Assembly (NCBI GenBank): GCA_050330635.1
Contig: JBHJNQ010000022.1
Span: forward strand, 1-64,000
From: CADEDH01 sp050330635
Lineage (GTDB): Bacteria; Actinomycetota; Acidimicrobiia; Acidimicrobiales; SZUA-35
Direction: 5' to 3'
DNA: 64,000 nucleotides
Shown here piece by piece: positions 1 through 10,685 of this stretch (positions are counted from its first letter, which is position 1; every line of letters starts with the position of its first letter). The translations under genes were made by a program, and so were the position numbers. The notes under the pieces are model-generated. The model did no database searches and had not been told where the DNA came from. It saw only the letters and a list, made by a program, of their open reading frames with translations.

Positions 1-293
1 CGGCACTTTCCCAGCGCTCGGGATCACGCAGTCGATGTCCGTCTTGACCGCGGCGCGTGACCGACTGGCCGTGCCTGACCCGCCGTCAGCCCGGCGGTCG
101 CCGATCCCCGCGGCCGGATCGCCATCCGGCACCCCTGCGCAGCGCCCCTGTCCCTCATGTGATGCCGATCGGGTGCACTCGACACCTCGCCGACGGCGAG
201 GCCGCGACCGGCGACCGGCCGCCCGACTCGGCCCATACGAGCAGCTCGCGGCCGGGATCTTTTGGATATGTGTCAACTACGGAGGTTGGTGCA

Positions 294-851
294 ATGCGCT
301 CAGCCGTCGTGACCGCCGGTGCGAGCAGATCCGTTTGGCCACTGACCGGCAGGGCGATGTGGTCGTCGACCATCCGGCCGGTCAAGCAGCAAAATTGATA
401 GCGCCTTGGCAGGCCTGGTCGATCGGTTCCACGGCGAGGACTGGACTCGAACGGGGTTCTGCAGCGAGGCTTCAACACTGACTCGCCCTTCCCCTCATGG
501 GCGAGCCGGTCGATCCCGTCGAGGTGCTCACGTCGCCATGCTTCTGTTCCCTGATCTCGCGGCCGGTAAAGCGAATCTGGCCGTCTCGACGCCGTCGAGA
601 CTGTCGGCCGGGCACTGCTTGCTGTCTGCGACGATCTCGGCAACGGGGTCGTCGTTGCGCTGTCGCCAACCATCCTCAAGCAACGCGCCGCCTCATACGT
701 CGTTCCGCTCGAGATCCACACGCGACTCGCGCGGGATCGTCGCAGGAACGGCGCGCCGGTGATCGCCGACCTGTGCGGGCCCGTCCTGACCGCCGCTCTC
801 AAAGGTGGGCTCGGCGCGAGATCGAGCTGCTCGTCCCTCACATGGAGATGA
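294..851 (+). pseudogene. Unidentified decayed coding remnant upstream of surE
   Basis: No intact gene is visible in the first 872 bases. An ATG at 294 has a good ribosome binding site (GGAGG, 8 nt spacing), but its frame stops after 34 codons. Coding-like sequence then continues in other frames. The clearest piece runs from about 570 to 851 and reads ETVGRALLAVCDDLGNGVVV, then a segment around LEIHTRLARDRRRNGAP. It has GC-rich third positions but no usable start codon. I read this as one small gene broken by frameshifts. I do not recognise the family. Bases 1-293 hold nothing I can support. Confidence 0.28.
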
Positions 852-872
852 TCGAGATGACCCAATGACCCG

Positions 873-1634
873 ATGACCCTGGCCCTGGTGACCAATGACG
901 ACGGGATCGACAGCCCCGGCCTGCACGCCCTGGCCCGACTCGCTGCCGACCTCGGACTGGAGGTCCTGGTCGCGGCGCCCACGAGGGAGAGCAGCGGCGC
1001 CAGCGCCTCCCTCGGCGCGGTCGAAGAAGGCGGCCGCATCGTGGTCGAGCCCCGTCAGATCGACGCGCTGAGCGATCTGCGCGTCCTGGCCGTGCGGGCT
1101 GCGCCGGCCTTCATCGTCCGTGCTGCGCTCCACGGAGCCTTCGGACCAGAACCCAACCTGGTCCTGTCCGGCATCAACCAAGGAGCGAACACCGGGCACG
1201 CGGTGCTCCACTCCGGGACTGCGGGTGCCGCAATGACCGCGAACACCTATGGCCGGTCATCCCTCGCCGTCTCGCTCGCCACCACCGGCAACCAGAGCCG
1301 CTGGGCGACCGCGGTGGCCATGGCCCGACCGGTGGTCCACTGGCTCCTCGCAGCCGAAGCTCCTGTCGTGTTGAACCTCAACGTCCCCAACGTCGCCCCA
1401 GAGGCGGTGCGAGGCCTGCGACGGGCGGGCCTGGCCCCCTTCGGTACGGTCCAAGCGAAGGTCACCGAGATCGGCCGCGGGTACGTGCACATCGAGTACA
1501 GCGAGATCGACCCGGTGCGCGAACCAGACAGCGACGCCGGCCTTCTCGCCCACGGCTGGGCAGTCGTCACCGCACTGAAGCCGCTGTGCGAGGACCGCCA
1601 CGTCGAGCTCGCCGGATTGCCACTGACCCCGTGA
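873..1634 (+). CDS. surE: 5'/3'-nucleotidase SurE
   Basis: SurE is a metal-dependent phosphatase that dephosphorylates nucleoside 5'- and 3'-monophosphates and is associated with stationary-phase survival. The 253-residue protein has the usual family length. It begins with the metal-binding TNDDGIDSPGL signature at residues 7-17 and carries SGINQGANTG near residue 97 and LHSGTAGAA just after, which are the conserved catalytic-fold motifs. The start is the ATG at 873; other ATGs lie just upstream (859 and 865) but out of frame, and no strong Shine-Dalgarno is visible. It stands alone on the plus strand and converges on ftsH. The cytoplasmic location is inferred from the absence of a signal peptide. 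Confidence 0.93.
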   Translation: MTLALVTNDDGIDSPGLHALARLAADLGLEVLVAAPTRESSGASASLGAVEEGGRIVVEPRQIDALSDLRVLAVRAAPAFIVRAALHGAFGPEPNLVLSGINQGANTGHAVLHSGTAGAAMTANTYGRSSLAVSLATTGNQSRWATAVAMARPVVHWLLAAEAPVVLNLNVPNVAPEAVRGLRRAGLAPFGTVQAKVTEIGRGYVHIEYSEIDPVREPDSDAGLLAHGWAVVTALKPLCEDRHVELAGLPLTP

Positions 1635-1660
1635 CCCTCGGCCCTCTTGATCTGACCGAC

Positions 1661-1853
1661 CTATGCGGCCAGGTCGAGGGTCGAGGCGTCGGTTCGTAGT
1701 TGCTCGATCCCGAAGAACGGGGTCGGAGTGGTCGCGCACACGAGCTCAACGTCGAGGGGCGCATCGAGCGCCCAAGCGACCTCTGCGGTGTTCCGCAGCG
1801 TCTCCGACGCCCGCTCGATCCCGACCTTGATCGCATCTCCGAAAGGGCGAAGG

Positions 1854-1859
<6 letters not shown>
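1661..1859 (-). pseudogene. Coding-like C-terminal fragment overlapping the ftsH stop
   Basis: Reading leftward from the end of ftsH, a different frame stays open with strongly coding-like codon use and ends in TAG at 1661. It includes DAIKVGIERASETLRNTAEV and then a segment containing ELVCATTPTPFFGIEQLR. There is no ATG or GTG in this frame after the ftsH stop, so it cannot be translated from an ordinary start; the open frame simply runs back into ftsH sequence. It is either the tail of a gene whose front was lost or the product of a frameshift close to the ftsH stop. I do not recognise the family. Confidence 0.35.
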
Positions 1860-3755
<1,896 letters not shown>

Positions 3756-4160
3756 GATGCTCCTGCGGGCCGTTCTCTGCCACGAGGTCACGTGGTGACT
3801 GTCGATGACACCACGCCCGGGCGGAAGAGGCGAAGGTCACCCGGTCTGCCGGGGTCTTCCTGGCCGGGCGCCAACCCCAGTGGCGCGAGTAGCACGAGCC
3901 ATGGCGTTCGACGGCCGTGGGCCAGCCGGGCCGCCCCGTCGTGTCAGCCGCGTCGATCCGTTCGCCATCCAGGAAGAAAGCTACGGCCTTCATGCTGCCG
4001 CAGCACGATCGGGAGGCGTGATCGCTCGTCGTGTTCGGTCACAGCAGCGGATCCTTGTCGTGTCGGTGGCTGGTTCGATGGTTGCAACGAGGATGTACCG
4101 GTGGGGGCTGGCCCGCTCCCGCTGACCGGCCCCGGCGATCGGTGGGCTAGCGTCGCCGCG
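3756..4160. other. Intergenic region between divergent ftsH and the aldo/keto reductase
   Basis: About 400 bases separate the two divergent start codons. A minus-strand reading frame opening with MKAVAFFLDGERIDAADTTG at 3993 runs into ftsH, but its later part is arginine-rich shadow-like sequence and it has no convincing ribosome binding site. The promoters of both genes should lie here. I could not identify a clear -10/-35 pair or an operator. Confidence 0.4.
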
Positions 4161-5150
4161 ATGCTGCACGTGAACCTGGGCCGCACCGGCCTGCCCGTCT
4201 CCCGCCTGTGCCTCGGCACCATGACCTTCGGACTCCAGTGCGACGAGGCCGAGTCGTTCGCCATCCTCGACGCGGCCGCCGAGGCCGGTATCACGTTCCT
4301 CGACACCGCCGACGTCTACCCCCTGGGCGGCACCGGGGCCGAGGTGGGTCGGACCGAGGAGATCGTGGGTCGCTGGCTGGCCGGCCGGCGCGACGACTTC
4401 ATCGTGGCCACCAAGTGCGTGGGGGTGATGAGCGGCCGGCGCTGGGATCGGGGGGCGAGCCGCAAGCACATCATGGAAGCGGTAGACGGTTCCCTGCGGC
4501 GGCTCGGCACCGACCGCATCGACCTCTACCAACTCCACTCCTACGACCCGGCAACCCCGATCGAGGAGTCATTGGGCGCCCTCGACGACCTGGTCCATGC
4601 CGGCAAGGTGGCCTACGTCGGCTGCTCCAATTACGCCGCCTGGCAGCTCGCCCTGTCGCTCGGCCGTTCCGAGGCGAAGGGCCTGGCCCGCTTCGACTGT
4701 GTCCAGCCCCGCTACAACCTCCTCTACCGTCGCAACGAGCTGGAGCTCTTTCCACTGTGCCTCCAGGAGGGCATCGGCGTGATCCCCTACAACCCGATCG
4801 CCGGCGGGATGTTGTCGGGCAAGCACCGCCCCGGCCCCGCCACCACCGGCACCCGCTTCAGCCTCGGCTCGGCCGCCGGCCGCTACCAGGACCGCTACTG
4901 GCACGACCCGGTGTTCGACACCGTCGACGCCCTCAAGCATCTGGCCGAGGAGGCGGGGATGCCGCTGGTGACGATGGCCGTGGCCTGGTGTCTCGCTCAG
5001 CCCGCCATCACCTCCCCCATCATCGGAGCGAGCCGCCCCGAGCAGCTCGACGCCTCGATCGCCGCCCTCGACGTGACCCTCGACGCCGACCTCCACCGCC
5101 GTATCGACGAGCTCACCGCCGGCTACCGGGCCAGCGCCGAGCTTCGCTGA
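4161..5150 (+). CDS. Aldo/keto reductase
   Basis: This 329-residue protein belongs to the NADPH-dependent aldo/keto reductase superfamily (TIM barrel). It opens with the typical NLGRTGLPVSRLCLGTMTFG segment. The catalytic Asp and Tyr lie in FLDTADVYPLG, the Lys in VATKCVG, and the His in LYQLHSYDP. The cofactor-binding end is recognisable in SPIIGASRPEQL. The spacing matches the subgroup with GRTEEIVGRWL, seen in actinobacterial and plant potassium-channel-beta-like reductases. The ATG at 4161 fits the family N-terminus; the open frame extends far upstream, but that part is a shadow of ftsH. The substrate cannot be told from sequence. Confidence 0.92.
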   Translation: MLHVNLGRTGLPVSRLCLGTMTFGLQCDEAESFAILDAAAEAGITFLDTADVYPLGGTGAEVGRTEEIVGRWLAGRRDDFIVATKCVGVMSGRRWDRGASRKHIMEAVDGSLRRLGTDRIDLYQLHSYDPATPIEESLGALDDLVHAGKVAYVGCSNYAAWQLALSLGRSEAKGLARFDCVQPRYNLLYRRNELELFPLCLQEGIGVIPYNPIAGGMLSGKHRPGPATTGTRFSLGSAAGRYQDRYWHDPVFDTVDALKHLAEEAGMPLVTMAVAWCLAQPAITSPIIGASRPEQLDASIAALDVTLDADLHRRIDELTAGYRASAELR

Positions 5151-5279
5151 GCCGCCACCAGCCGCGCCGGCGGCGCTCGGACGAACCCACCGATCGCCAT
5201 GTTCCCGACACGTGACGATCGAGCGACGCGTGCGAAGGACTTGACGAAACCGTCGAAGGACGCCAGAGTCTGGATCGAT

Positions 5280-5298
5280 GATCGTCAGGGTTACCTAA
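5280..5298 (+). promoter_or_regulatory. Candidate iron-dependent repressor (IdeR/DtxR-type) box
   Basis: The 19 bases match the IdeR/DtxR consensus TWAGGTWAGSCTWACCTWA at 14 positions by hand count. The right half TTACCTAA is perfect and the left half weak. It lies about 40 bases before the ATG of the iron-binding lipoprotein, where a promoter operator is expected. The match and position are seen in the sequence; iron-responsive repression is inferred from the family of the downstream transporter. Confidence 0.5.
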
Positions 5299-5337
5299 TG
5301 ATCTTAAACAACTCAGCTGCACTGGAGCACTGAACCG

Positions 5338-6471
5338 ATGCGTACCCCCCGACTTCTGACCGCGATCACCATCACGTTGGCGTTGTTCATCGCCGCCTGC
5401 GGGAGCGATGACGCCGACACGGCCGACGGTGAGGCATCGGACACCGCGGCCGCCGTCGAGACCACCGAAACGACCGAAGCGGCCGACGCAGCGGACGACA
5501 CCGACACCACCGAGGCCGAGGACGACGACGCAGAGGGCGACGGCTCCGGCTCGATCACGATCTACTCGGGCCGTGGGGAAGACCTCGTCGGGCCGTTGGT
5601 CGAGCAGTTCAGCGAGGCCACAGGAATCGAGGCGGAGGTGCGCTACGGCGACTCGGCCGAGATGCTCCTGCTGATCCAGGAGGAGGGCGACAACTCCCCG
5701 GCCGACGTCTTCTACTCCCAGGGGGCCGGCTTCCTCGGCACGCTCTCGGCGGAGGGCGGACTGAACGAGCTCGATCCGAGCGTGCTCGAGCAGGTCCCGC
5801 CGTCGCTCCAGTCGCCGGCCGGCGACTGGGTCGGCACCTCGGGCCGGGCTCGGGTCGTCGCCTACAACACCGAGGTGCTCAGCGAGGAGGATCTGCCGAG
5901 CTCGATCGTAGACTTCGCCGAACCGGAATGGGCCGGTCGCGTCGGCTATGCGCCCACCAACGCATCGTTCCAGGACTTCGTGACCGCACTGCGTTCGCTC
6001 GTTGGCGAAGACGCCGCTCGGGCGTGGCTGGAGGGTCTCATCGCCAACGGCGCCGTGGCCTACGAGGGCAACACGGCGATCGTCGAGGCGGTCGCGGCCG
6101 GCGAGGTCGACGTCGGTCTGACGAATCACTACTACCTGTTCCGGTACCTCGCTGAAGACCCGGAGTTCCCGGTGGCCAACAAGTACTACAGCGATGGCGA
6201 CCCCGGCGCCCTGATCAACATCGCCGGTGCGGGAGTGGTATCGGCCACCGACAACCCCGATGCCGCAGCCGAGTTCGTCGCCTACCTCCTGTCCTTGGAG
6301 GCGCAGCAGTACTTCGTCGACGAGACCTTCGAGCTCCCGCTCGTCGAGGGCGTCGATCCACCGGCCGAGACACCGGCGCTCGACTCGCTCACGCTGCCCG
6401 AGTTCGACCTCAACCTGCTGCTCGACCTCCAGGGCACCATCGATCTGCTCACCGAGGTCGGGGCGCTTTGA
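5338..6471 (+). CDS. Ferric-iron ABC transporter substrate-binding lipoprotein (FbpA-like)
   Basis: This is the 377-residue extracytoplasmic receptor of a ferric-iron importer. The N-terminus is a lipoprotein signal peptide ending in FIAACG, with Cys as the lipid anchor. An acidic, threonine-rich linker (about residues 22-70) follows, as often seen in related actinobacteria. The binding domain begins at ITIYSGRGEDLVGPLVEQF, characteristic of FbpA/AfuA-type periplasmic proteins. Further along are ADVFYSQGAGFLG, GYAPTNASFQDF and a segment with NHYYLFRY, where consecutive tyrosines are the usual iron ligands. The gene is followed after 19 bases by the permease and preceded by an IdeR-like box. 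Iron specificity is a family-based inference. Confidence 0.9.
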   Translation: MRTPRLLTAITITLALFIAACGSDDADTADGEASDTAAAVETTETTEAADAADDTDTTEAEDDDAEGDGSGSITIYSGRGEDLVGPLVEQFSEATGIEAEVRYGDSAEMLLLIQEEGDNSPADVFYSQGAGFLGTLSAEGGLNELDPSVLEQVPPSLQSPAGDWVGTSGRARVVAYNTEVLSEEDLPSSIVDFAEPEWAGRVGYAPTNASFQDFVTALRSLVGEDAARAWLEGLIANGAVAYEGNTAIVEAVAAGEVDVGLTNHYYLFRYLAEDPEFPVANKYYSDGDPGALINIAGAGVVSATDNPDAAAEFVAYLLSLEAQQYFVDETFELPLVEGVDPPAETPALDSLTLPEFDLNLLLDLQGTIDLLTEVGAL

Positions 6472-6490
6472 CCCCAACCCGAGCGGTTCT

Positions 6491-8143
6491 GTGACCACGT
6501 CGCTCCCGACGCTGCGACGCCCGGCCCTCAGGGGCCGGGCGTCGGCGCGCCCCCCATCGGCCCTCGCCGCCGGGCCGGTCATCGTCGTGCTCGGACTGCT
6601 CGTCGGAATCGGGGCGGCGGTACCGCTCGCCTACCTGATCTGGAGGGCATGGGAGCTCGGCTGGACCGAGACCTGGGCGGTCCTGTCGACGGGTAGAACC
6701 TGGGATCTGCTGGTGTCGACCCTGGTGCTGGCCGTCTCGGTCACCGCGGCCGCGATCGCCATCTCCCTCCCGGTTGCATGGCTGACCACCCGCACCGACC
6801 TCCCGTTGCGCCGGTTCTGGGCCGTCGTCACGGCGCTGCCGCTGGCGATCCCCACCTACGTCGGGAGCTTCGCCATGATCGGCGCCCTCGGGCCCCGGGG
6901 CATGTTGCAGGGCTGGCTCGAACCGCTCGGGGTCGAGCAGCTCCCGTCGATCTACGGCTTTGGTGGCGCCTTCGTCGTTCTCACGCTGTTCACCTATCCC
7001 TACATGCTGCTCACGGTCCGGGCCGCCTACCGCCGCCTCGACCCGAGCCTCGAAGAGGTGAGCCGAACGCTGGGTCGCGGCACGTTCAGCACCTTCACAC
7101 GCGTCGTGCTGCCGCAGTTGCGCACCTCGATCATCGCCGGATCCCTCCTCGTTTCGCTCTACTGCCTGTCCGACTTCGGCGCCGTCTCCATGCTTCGCTA
7201 CGACACATTCACCCGCGCCATCTACACCCAGTACCGGGGGGCGTTGAACCGGGGATCGGCGGCGGTGCTCGGGCTCGTGCTGGTGGCGCTCACCATCGCC
7301 GTCGTGAGCGCCGAGCAGAGGTTCCGCAGCCGAGAGCAGGTCCACCGCCTTCACGGCGGTGGCGCTCGCGTGGCCCGCACCATCTCGCTCGGACGTTGGC
7401 GCTGGTTGGCCTTCACCGCCTGTGCCCTGCTGACCTTCGTTGCGCTCGTCGTTCCGCTCGGAGTGATCGGCTTCTGGCTGGTGCGTGGACTGCGGGCCGG
7501 AGACGACGTCATACCGGCCCTCTCGCTGATCCGCAACAGCCTCACCGTGTCCCTGCTCGGTGCGGCGGCCACGGTGGCCATGGCGTGGCCGGTGGCCGTC
7601 CTGACCGTCCGTCATCCCGGTCGCCTGGCCCGCGTGGTGGAACGGCTGTCGTGGTCGGGTCATGCCCTTCCCGGTCTCGTGGTGGCGCTCGCGCTGGTGT
7701 TCGTCGGTGCGCAGCGACTGCCGTGGGCCTACCAGACCATCGGCATGCTCGTGTTCGCCTACGTGGTGCTGTTCCTGCCGCAGGCGATCGGGGCCCTCCG
7801 GGCCTCGCTGCTGCAGGTGACGCCCACCCTCGAGGAGGCGTCGCTCCTGCTCGGAGCGGGCCGCATCGCCACCTTCGCCCGAATCGTGGTACCGCTCACC
7901 CGACCAGGCATCGCGTCGGGTGCCGCGCTCGTGTTCCTCACCTGTATGAAGGAGTTGCCGGCCACGCTGCTGCTCTCACCGACCGGTTTCGGCTCGTTGG
8001 CGACCCGGGTGTGGACGGCGTCAGCCGAGGCGTTTTTCGGGCGCGCCGCTGGTGCGGCTCTGGCCCTCGTGTTGCTCTCGTCGTTGCCGATGACCGTGCT
8101 CGTGTTGCGGGACGCCGAACCGCGGACCCCACCGGCCGACTGA
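6491..8143 (+). CDS. Ferric-iron ABC transporter permease (FbpB-like, two fused MetI domains)
   Basis: This 550-residue integral membrane protein is a double permease: two BPD_transp_1 (MetI-like) halves fused in one chain, about twelve membrane segments, as in FbpB/AfuB/SfuB. The GTG at 6491 is the only start that keeps the reading frame after the binding-protein stop. The first EAA-type loop reads EEVSRTLGRGTFSTFTRVVL and the second EEASLLLGAGRIATFARIVV; these contact the ATPase. Because the permease is already a fused dimer, one binding protein and one ATPase gene complete the transporter. Its 3' end faces the ATPase gene on the opposite strand. Confidence 0.93.
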   Translation: MTTSLPTLRRPALRGRASARPPSALAAGPVIVVLGLLVGIGAAVPLAYLIWRAWELGWTETWAVLSTGRTWDLLVSTLVLAVSVTAAAIAISLPVAWLTTRTDLPLRRFWAVVTALPLAIPTYVGSFAMIGALGPRGMLQGWLEPLGVEQLPSIYGFGGAFVVLTLFTYPYMLLTVRAAYRRLDPSLEEVSRTLGRGTFSTFTRVVLPQLRTSIIAGSLLVSLYCLSDFGAVSMLRYDTFTRAIYTQYRGALNRGSAAVLGLVLVALTIAVVSAEQRFRSREQVHRLHGGGARVARTISLGRWRWLAFTACALLTFVALVVPLGVIGFWLVRGLRAGDDVIPALSLIRNSLTVSLLGAAATVAMAWPVAVLTVRHPGRLARVVERLSWSGHALPGLVVALALVFVGAQRLPWAYQTIGMLVFAYVVLFLPQAIGALRASLLQVTPTLEEASLLLGAGRIATFARIVVPLTRPGIASGAALVFLTCMKELPATLLLSPTGFGSLATRVWTASAEAFFGRAAGAALALVLLSSLPMTVLVLRDAEPRTPPAD

Positions 8144-8154
8144 CTGCTCAGTCG
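8137..8154. terminator. Small hairpin built from the two converging stop codons
   Basis: CGACTGA, a CTGC loop and TCAGTCG form a perfect 7-bp inverted repeat. The left arm contains the TGA of the permease and the right arm the reverse-complemented TGA of the ATPase gene, which end five bases apart. It has no T-tract. It may act as a short bidirectional terminator. Confidence 0.4.
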
Positions 8155-9182
8155 TCGGGATCGAACCCGATGGTGGGCCGGCCACTCGTGCGCGCCGTCA
8201 CCCGATCGCCCCGGCGGAACGGCGACGCTCCCGAACCACGGCTTCGGAGTCGACGGCCGTCGTCGAAGCGCACCACGGCGACGTGATCGTGCCCGTGGTA
8301 CTCGACGAGCTCGACCACGGCATCGGTTCCGGCGGGGTCACCGAGTAGTTCGAGGTGTTCGGGCCGCAAGAGCAGGTCGGTCGAGCCGTGTCTCGGGAGC
8401 GAGAGCGGCACGGTGCCATAGGGCGAGTCGGCCCGGTCGCCGTTGGCATGGCCGCGAACGAAGTTGGCCTCGCCGACGAACCCGGCGATCCAGCGCGACG
8501 CCGGCTGTTCGTAGATCTCGGCCGGAGGTGCGTGTTGCTCGATGCGGCCGGCGTGCATCACGGCCACCCGGTCCCCGAGAACGAACGCCTCCTCTTGATC
8601 GTGGGTGACGAACACGGTGGTCACACCCAGTTCGAGCAACACTCGATGCACCTCGGATCGGACCTGTGCCCGCAAGGCGGTATCGAGGTTCGAGAACGGT
8701 TCGTCGAGCAGCAGGGCGCGGGGCCGCGGCGCCAGCGCACGGGCCAGTGCGACCCGTTGCTGCTGACCGCCCGACAGCGTCGACGGCATACGGTCCTCGA
8801 GGCCGACGAGTCCGACCAACCCCAACGCTTCGGCGATACGGCCACCCTTGCGTTGCTGGCGTGACAGACCGTAGCCGACGTTCTCACCGATGGTCAGATG
8901 GGGGAACAGGGCCCAGTCCTGGAACACCATGCCGATGCGGCGTTCCTCGGGTCGGATGTGGCCCCCGGGATGGCTGACGACCGTGCCGTCGAGCTCGATC
9001 TCGCCGCCGTCGATGCGCTCGAGCCCGGCGATGCATCGCAGCAGGGTCGTCTTGCCGCAGCCGCTCGGCCCGAGCAGAACGAGCGTTTCCTCCGTGGCGA
9101 TATCGAGGGTGATCTCGCGCAGGACCTCGACCAACCCGAAGCGCTTGCTGGCTCCGCGGATGTCGATCCGGCCGTCGCTCAT
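8148..9182 (-). CDS. Ferric-iron ABC transporter ATP-binding protein (FbpC-like)
   Basis: This 344-residue ATPase energises the iron importer encoded on the opposite strand. The nucleotide-binding domain shows Walker A GPSGCGKT, the signature LSGGQQQRVALARAL, Walker B LLLDEPFSNLD and the switch histidine in VFVTHDQEE. The C-terminal third is a TOBE-type regulatory domain (LLLRPEHLELL) typical of the FbpC/PotA/MalK group. The pairing with the FbpA/FbpB genes is inferred from adjacency and family. What is odd is the orientation: in most fbp operons the ATPase is co-transcribed, whereas here it converges on the permease and needs its own promoter. Confidence 0.92.
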   Translation of the reverse strand: MSDGRIDIRGASKRFGLVEVLREITLDIATEETLVLLGPSGCGKTTLLRCIAGLERIDGGEIELDGTVVSHPGGHIRPEERRIGMVFQDWALFPHLTIGENVGYGLSRQQRKGGRIAEALGLVGLVGLEDRMPSTLSGGQQQRVALARALAPRPRALLLDEPFSNLDTALRAQVRSEVHRVLLELGVTTVFVTHDQEEAFVLGDRVAVMHAGRIEQHAPPAEIYEQPASRWIAGFVGEANFVRGHANGDRADSPYGTVPLSLPRHGSTDLLLRPEHLELLGDPAGTDAVVELVEYHGHDHVAVVRFDDGRRLRSRGSGASPFRRGDRVTARTSGRPTIGFDPDD

Positions 9183-9209
9183 CGCCCCAGGTTACCCATC
9201 GTCTCGGGT

Positions 9210-10685
9210 TCACGTTCTCGTCGCAGCGCCGGATCGTCCGTACGTGGCGTAGGTGTGCAGGCGCGTTCGATCGTCGGCGTCGAGCAGCTCGATCAGGTCG
9301 AAGATCGGTCGGTTCGCTCCTCGCATCACGGCGAGCGCCTGAGCTCCGGCCGTTCCGCGGGCGGGCCCATCGGTCGTGAGCAGCACGAGCGGAATGCCGC
9401 GCCCGCTCTCGTGGAGTACGCCCGCCTTCCCGAGCGACTTCCACAGAGCGTCCGTGCGGCGAAGGCCGGCCCGGTTGGACGTGAAGGCGCCCGACACGTC
9501 GAAGGCCCACCCCTGTCCGGTCTGATCCGTTGCGACGAGATTCAACACGATGCCCAGACCTCGGGGCTTGACGTCCTCGCGGATCTCGGTGAAACCGCAG
9601 CCTTCGAGCAGCAAACGAGCCAGGTCCTTGGCCTGACGACCCTCACGCAGGGCGCGGGCCTCGACGTCATCGGAGTCGTCGGCTGACTTGACCGCTGGAA
9701 GCTCGACACGGGGCCGGGCTCCGGCCTGCAGTTCTCCAACGGCGAGGCGCCCCCGTTCGTCGGCGATTCGCTGCTCGGCGATCCGGAGGTAGCCTTCGTC
9801 GGTGTCGAAGCCGATGTAGCGCCGGCCCGTCCGTACAGCAGCAACCGCGGCGCTGCCCGAGCCCATGAACGGGTCGAGAACGACATCGCCTTCATAGGTG
9901 AACAGCTCGATGAGTCGTGTTGGCAGCTCCACCGGGAACGGGGCCGGATGCCCAACCTTCGTTGCACTCTCGGGGGCGATCTCCCAGAGATCGGTGGTCG
10001 CCTCCATGAACTCGTCTCGTGAGATGGTCGCCGTCGACGGCAGCCCACGCTCGGCCCGCTCGGCGGGAGTCGACGCCCGATCGAACCGTCCCTTGCTGGC
10101 GATCACGACGCGCTCGGTGATGTCACGGAGCACCGGGTTGGCCGGGCTCTGGAACGACCCCCACGCACACGATCCGCCCGCGGCGCGGCCCTTCCACCAG
10201 ATGACCTCACCCCGGAGCAACAGGCCGAGATCCTGGAGGAGGCCCGTCACGTCAGCCGAAAGCGACCTGTACGGCCGCCGCCCGAGATTGGCGACGTTCA
10301 CCGCTATTCGACCGCCAGGCTCGAGGACCCGCTTACATTCGGCGAAGACGTCGTGCAGAAGCTCCAGGTACTCGAAGTACGTCGCCGGCACACCGTCGAC
10401 ACCGAGGCTCTCCTCGTACTGCTTGCCTGCGAAGTAGGGGGGAGAAGTGACCACCAGGGCCACCGAGCTCGACGCCACCCTCGTCATCGTGCGTGCGTCC
10501 TCATCGAACAGAACGTCGACGACCTCGGCCGGGTTCACCGTTGCGTCGGACGAGATCTCGGGCACGACGAAGCGCGAGTAGAACGCCGTCGCGTCGTGCC
10601 CCTCGCGACGCCCGGAACCGAAGGTGGTCGTCGACGTCGACGCACGTCGCCCACCTCTCGATGACCGGAGTGGTGCGACGCTCAC
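9210..10685 (-). CDS. Site-specific DNA methyltransferase with extra C-terminal domain
   Basis: This 491-residue protein carries the catalytic TSPPYF motif at residues 80-85 and the SAM-binding DPFMGSGSAAVA near residue 270. That order (catalytic motif first) is the beta class, and SPPY suits N4-cytosine or N6-adenine amino-methyltransferases. Between them lie EPGGRIAVNVANLG and the target-recognition portion. After about residue 340 comes a separate domain of about 150 residues, including a GWAFDVSGAFTSNRAGLRR stretch and a predicted alpha/beta pattern, which I cannot assign. The GTG start overlaps the stop of the upstream ribbon-helix-helix gene as GTGA, implying translational coupling. No cognate restriction enzyme is adjacent, so it may be an orphan methylase, unless the tail is the nuclease. 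Confidence 0.87.
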   Translation of the reverse strand: MSVAPLRSSRGGRRASTSTTTFGSGRREGHDATAFYSRFVVPEISSDATVNPAEVVDVLFDEDARTMTRVASSSVALVVTSPPYFAGKQYEESLGVDGVPATYFEYLELLHDVFAECKRVLEPGGRIAVNVANLGRRPYRSLSADVTGLLQDLGLLLRGEVIWWKGRAAGGSCAWGSFQSPANPVLRDITERVVIASKGRFDRASTPAERAERGLPSTATISRDEFMEATTDLWEIAPESATKVGHPAPFPVELPTRLIELFTYEGDVVLDPFMGSGSAAVAAVRTGRRYIGFDTDEGYLRIAEQRIADERGRLAVGELQAGARPRVELPAVKSADDSDDVEARALREGRQAKDLARLLLEGCGFTEIREDVKPRGLGIVLNLVATDQTGQGWAFDVSGAFTSNRAGLRRTDALWKSLGKAGVLHESGRGIPLVLLTTDGPARGTAGAQALAVMRGANRPIFDLIELLDADDRTRLHTYATYGRSGAATRT

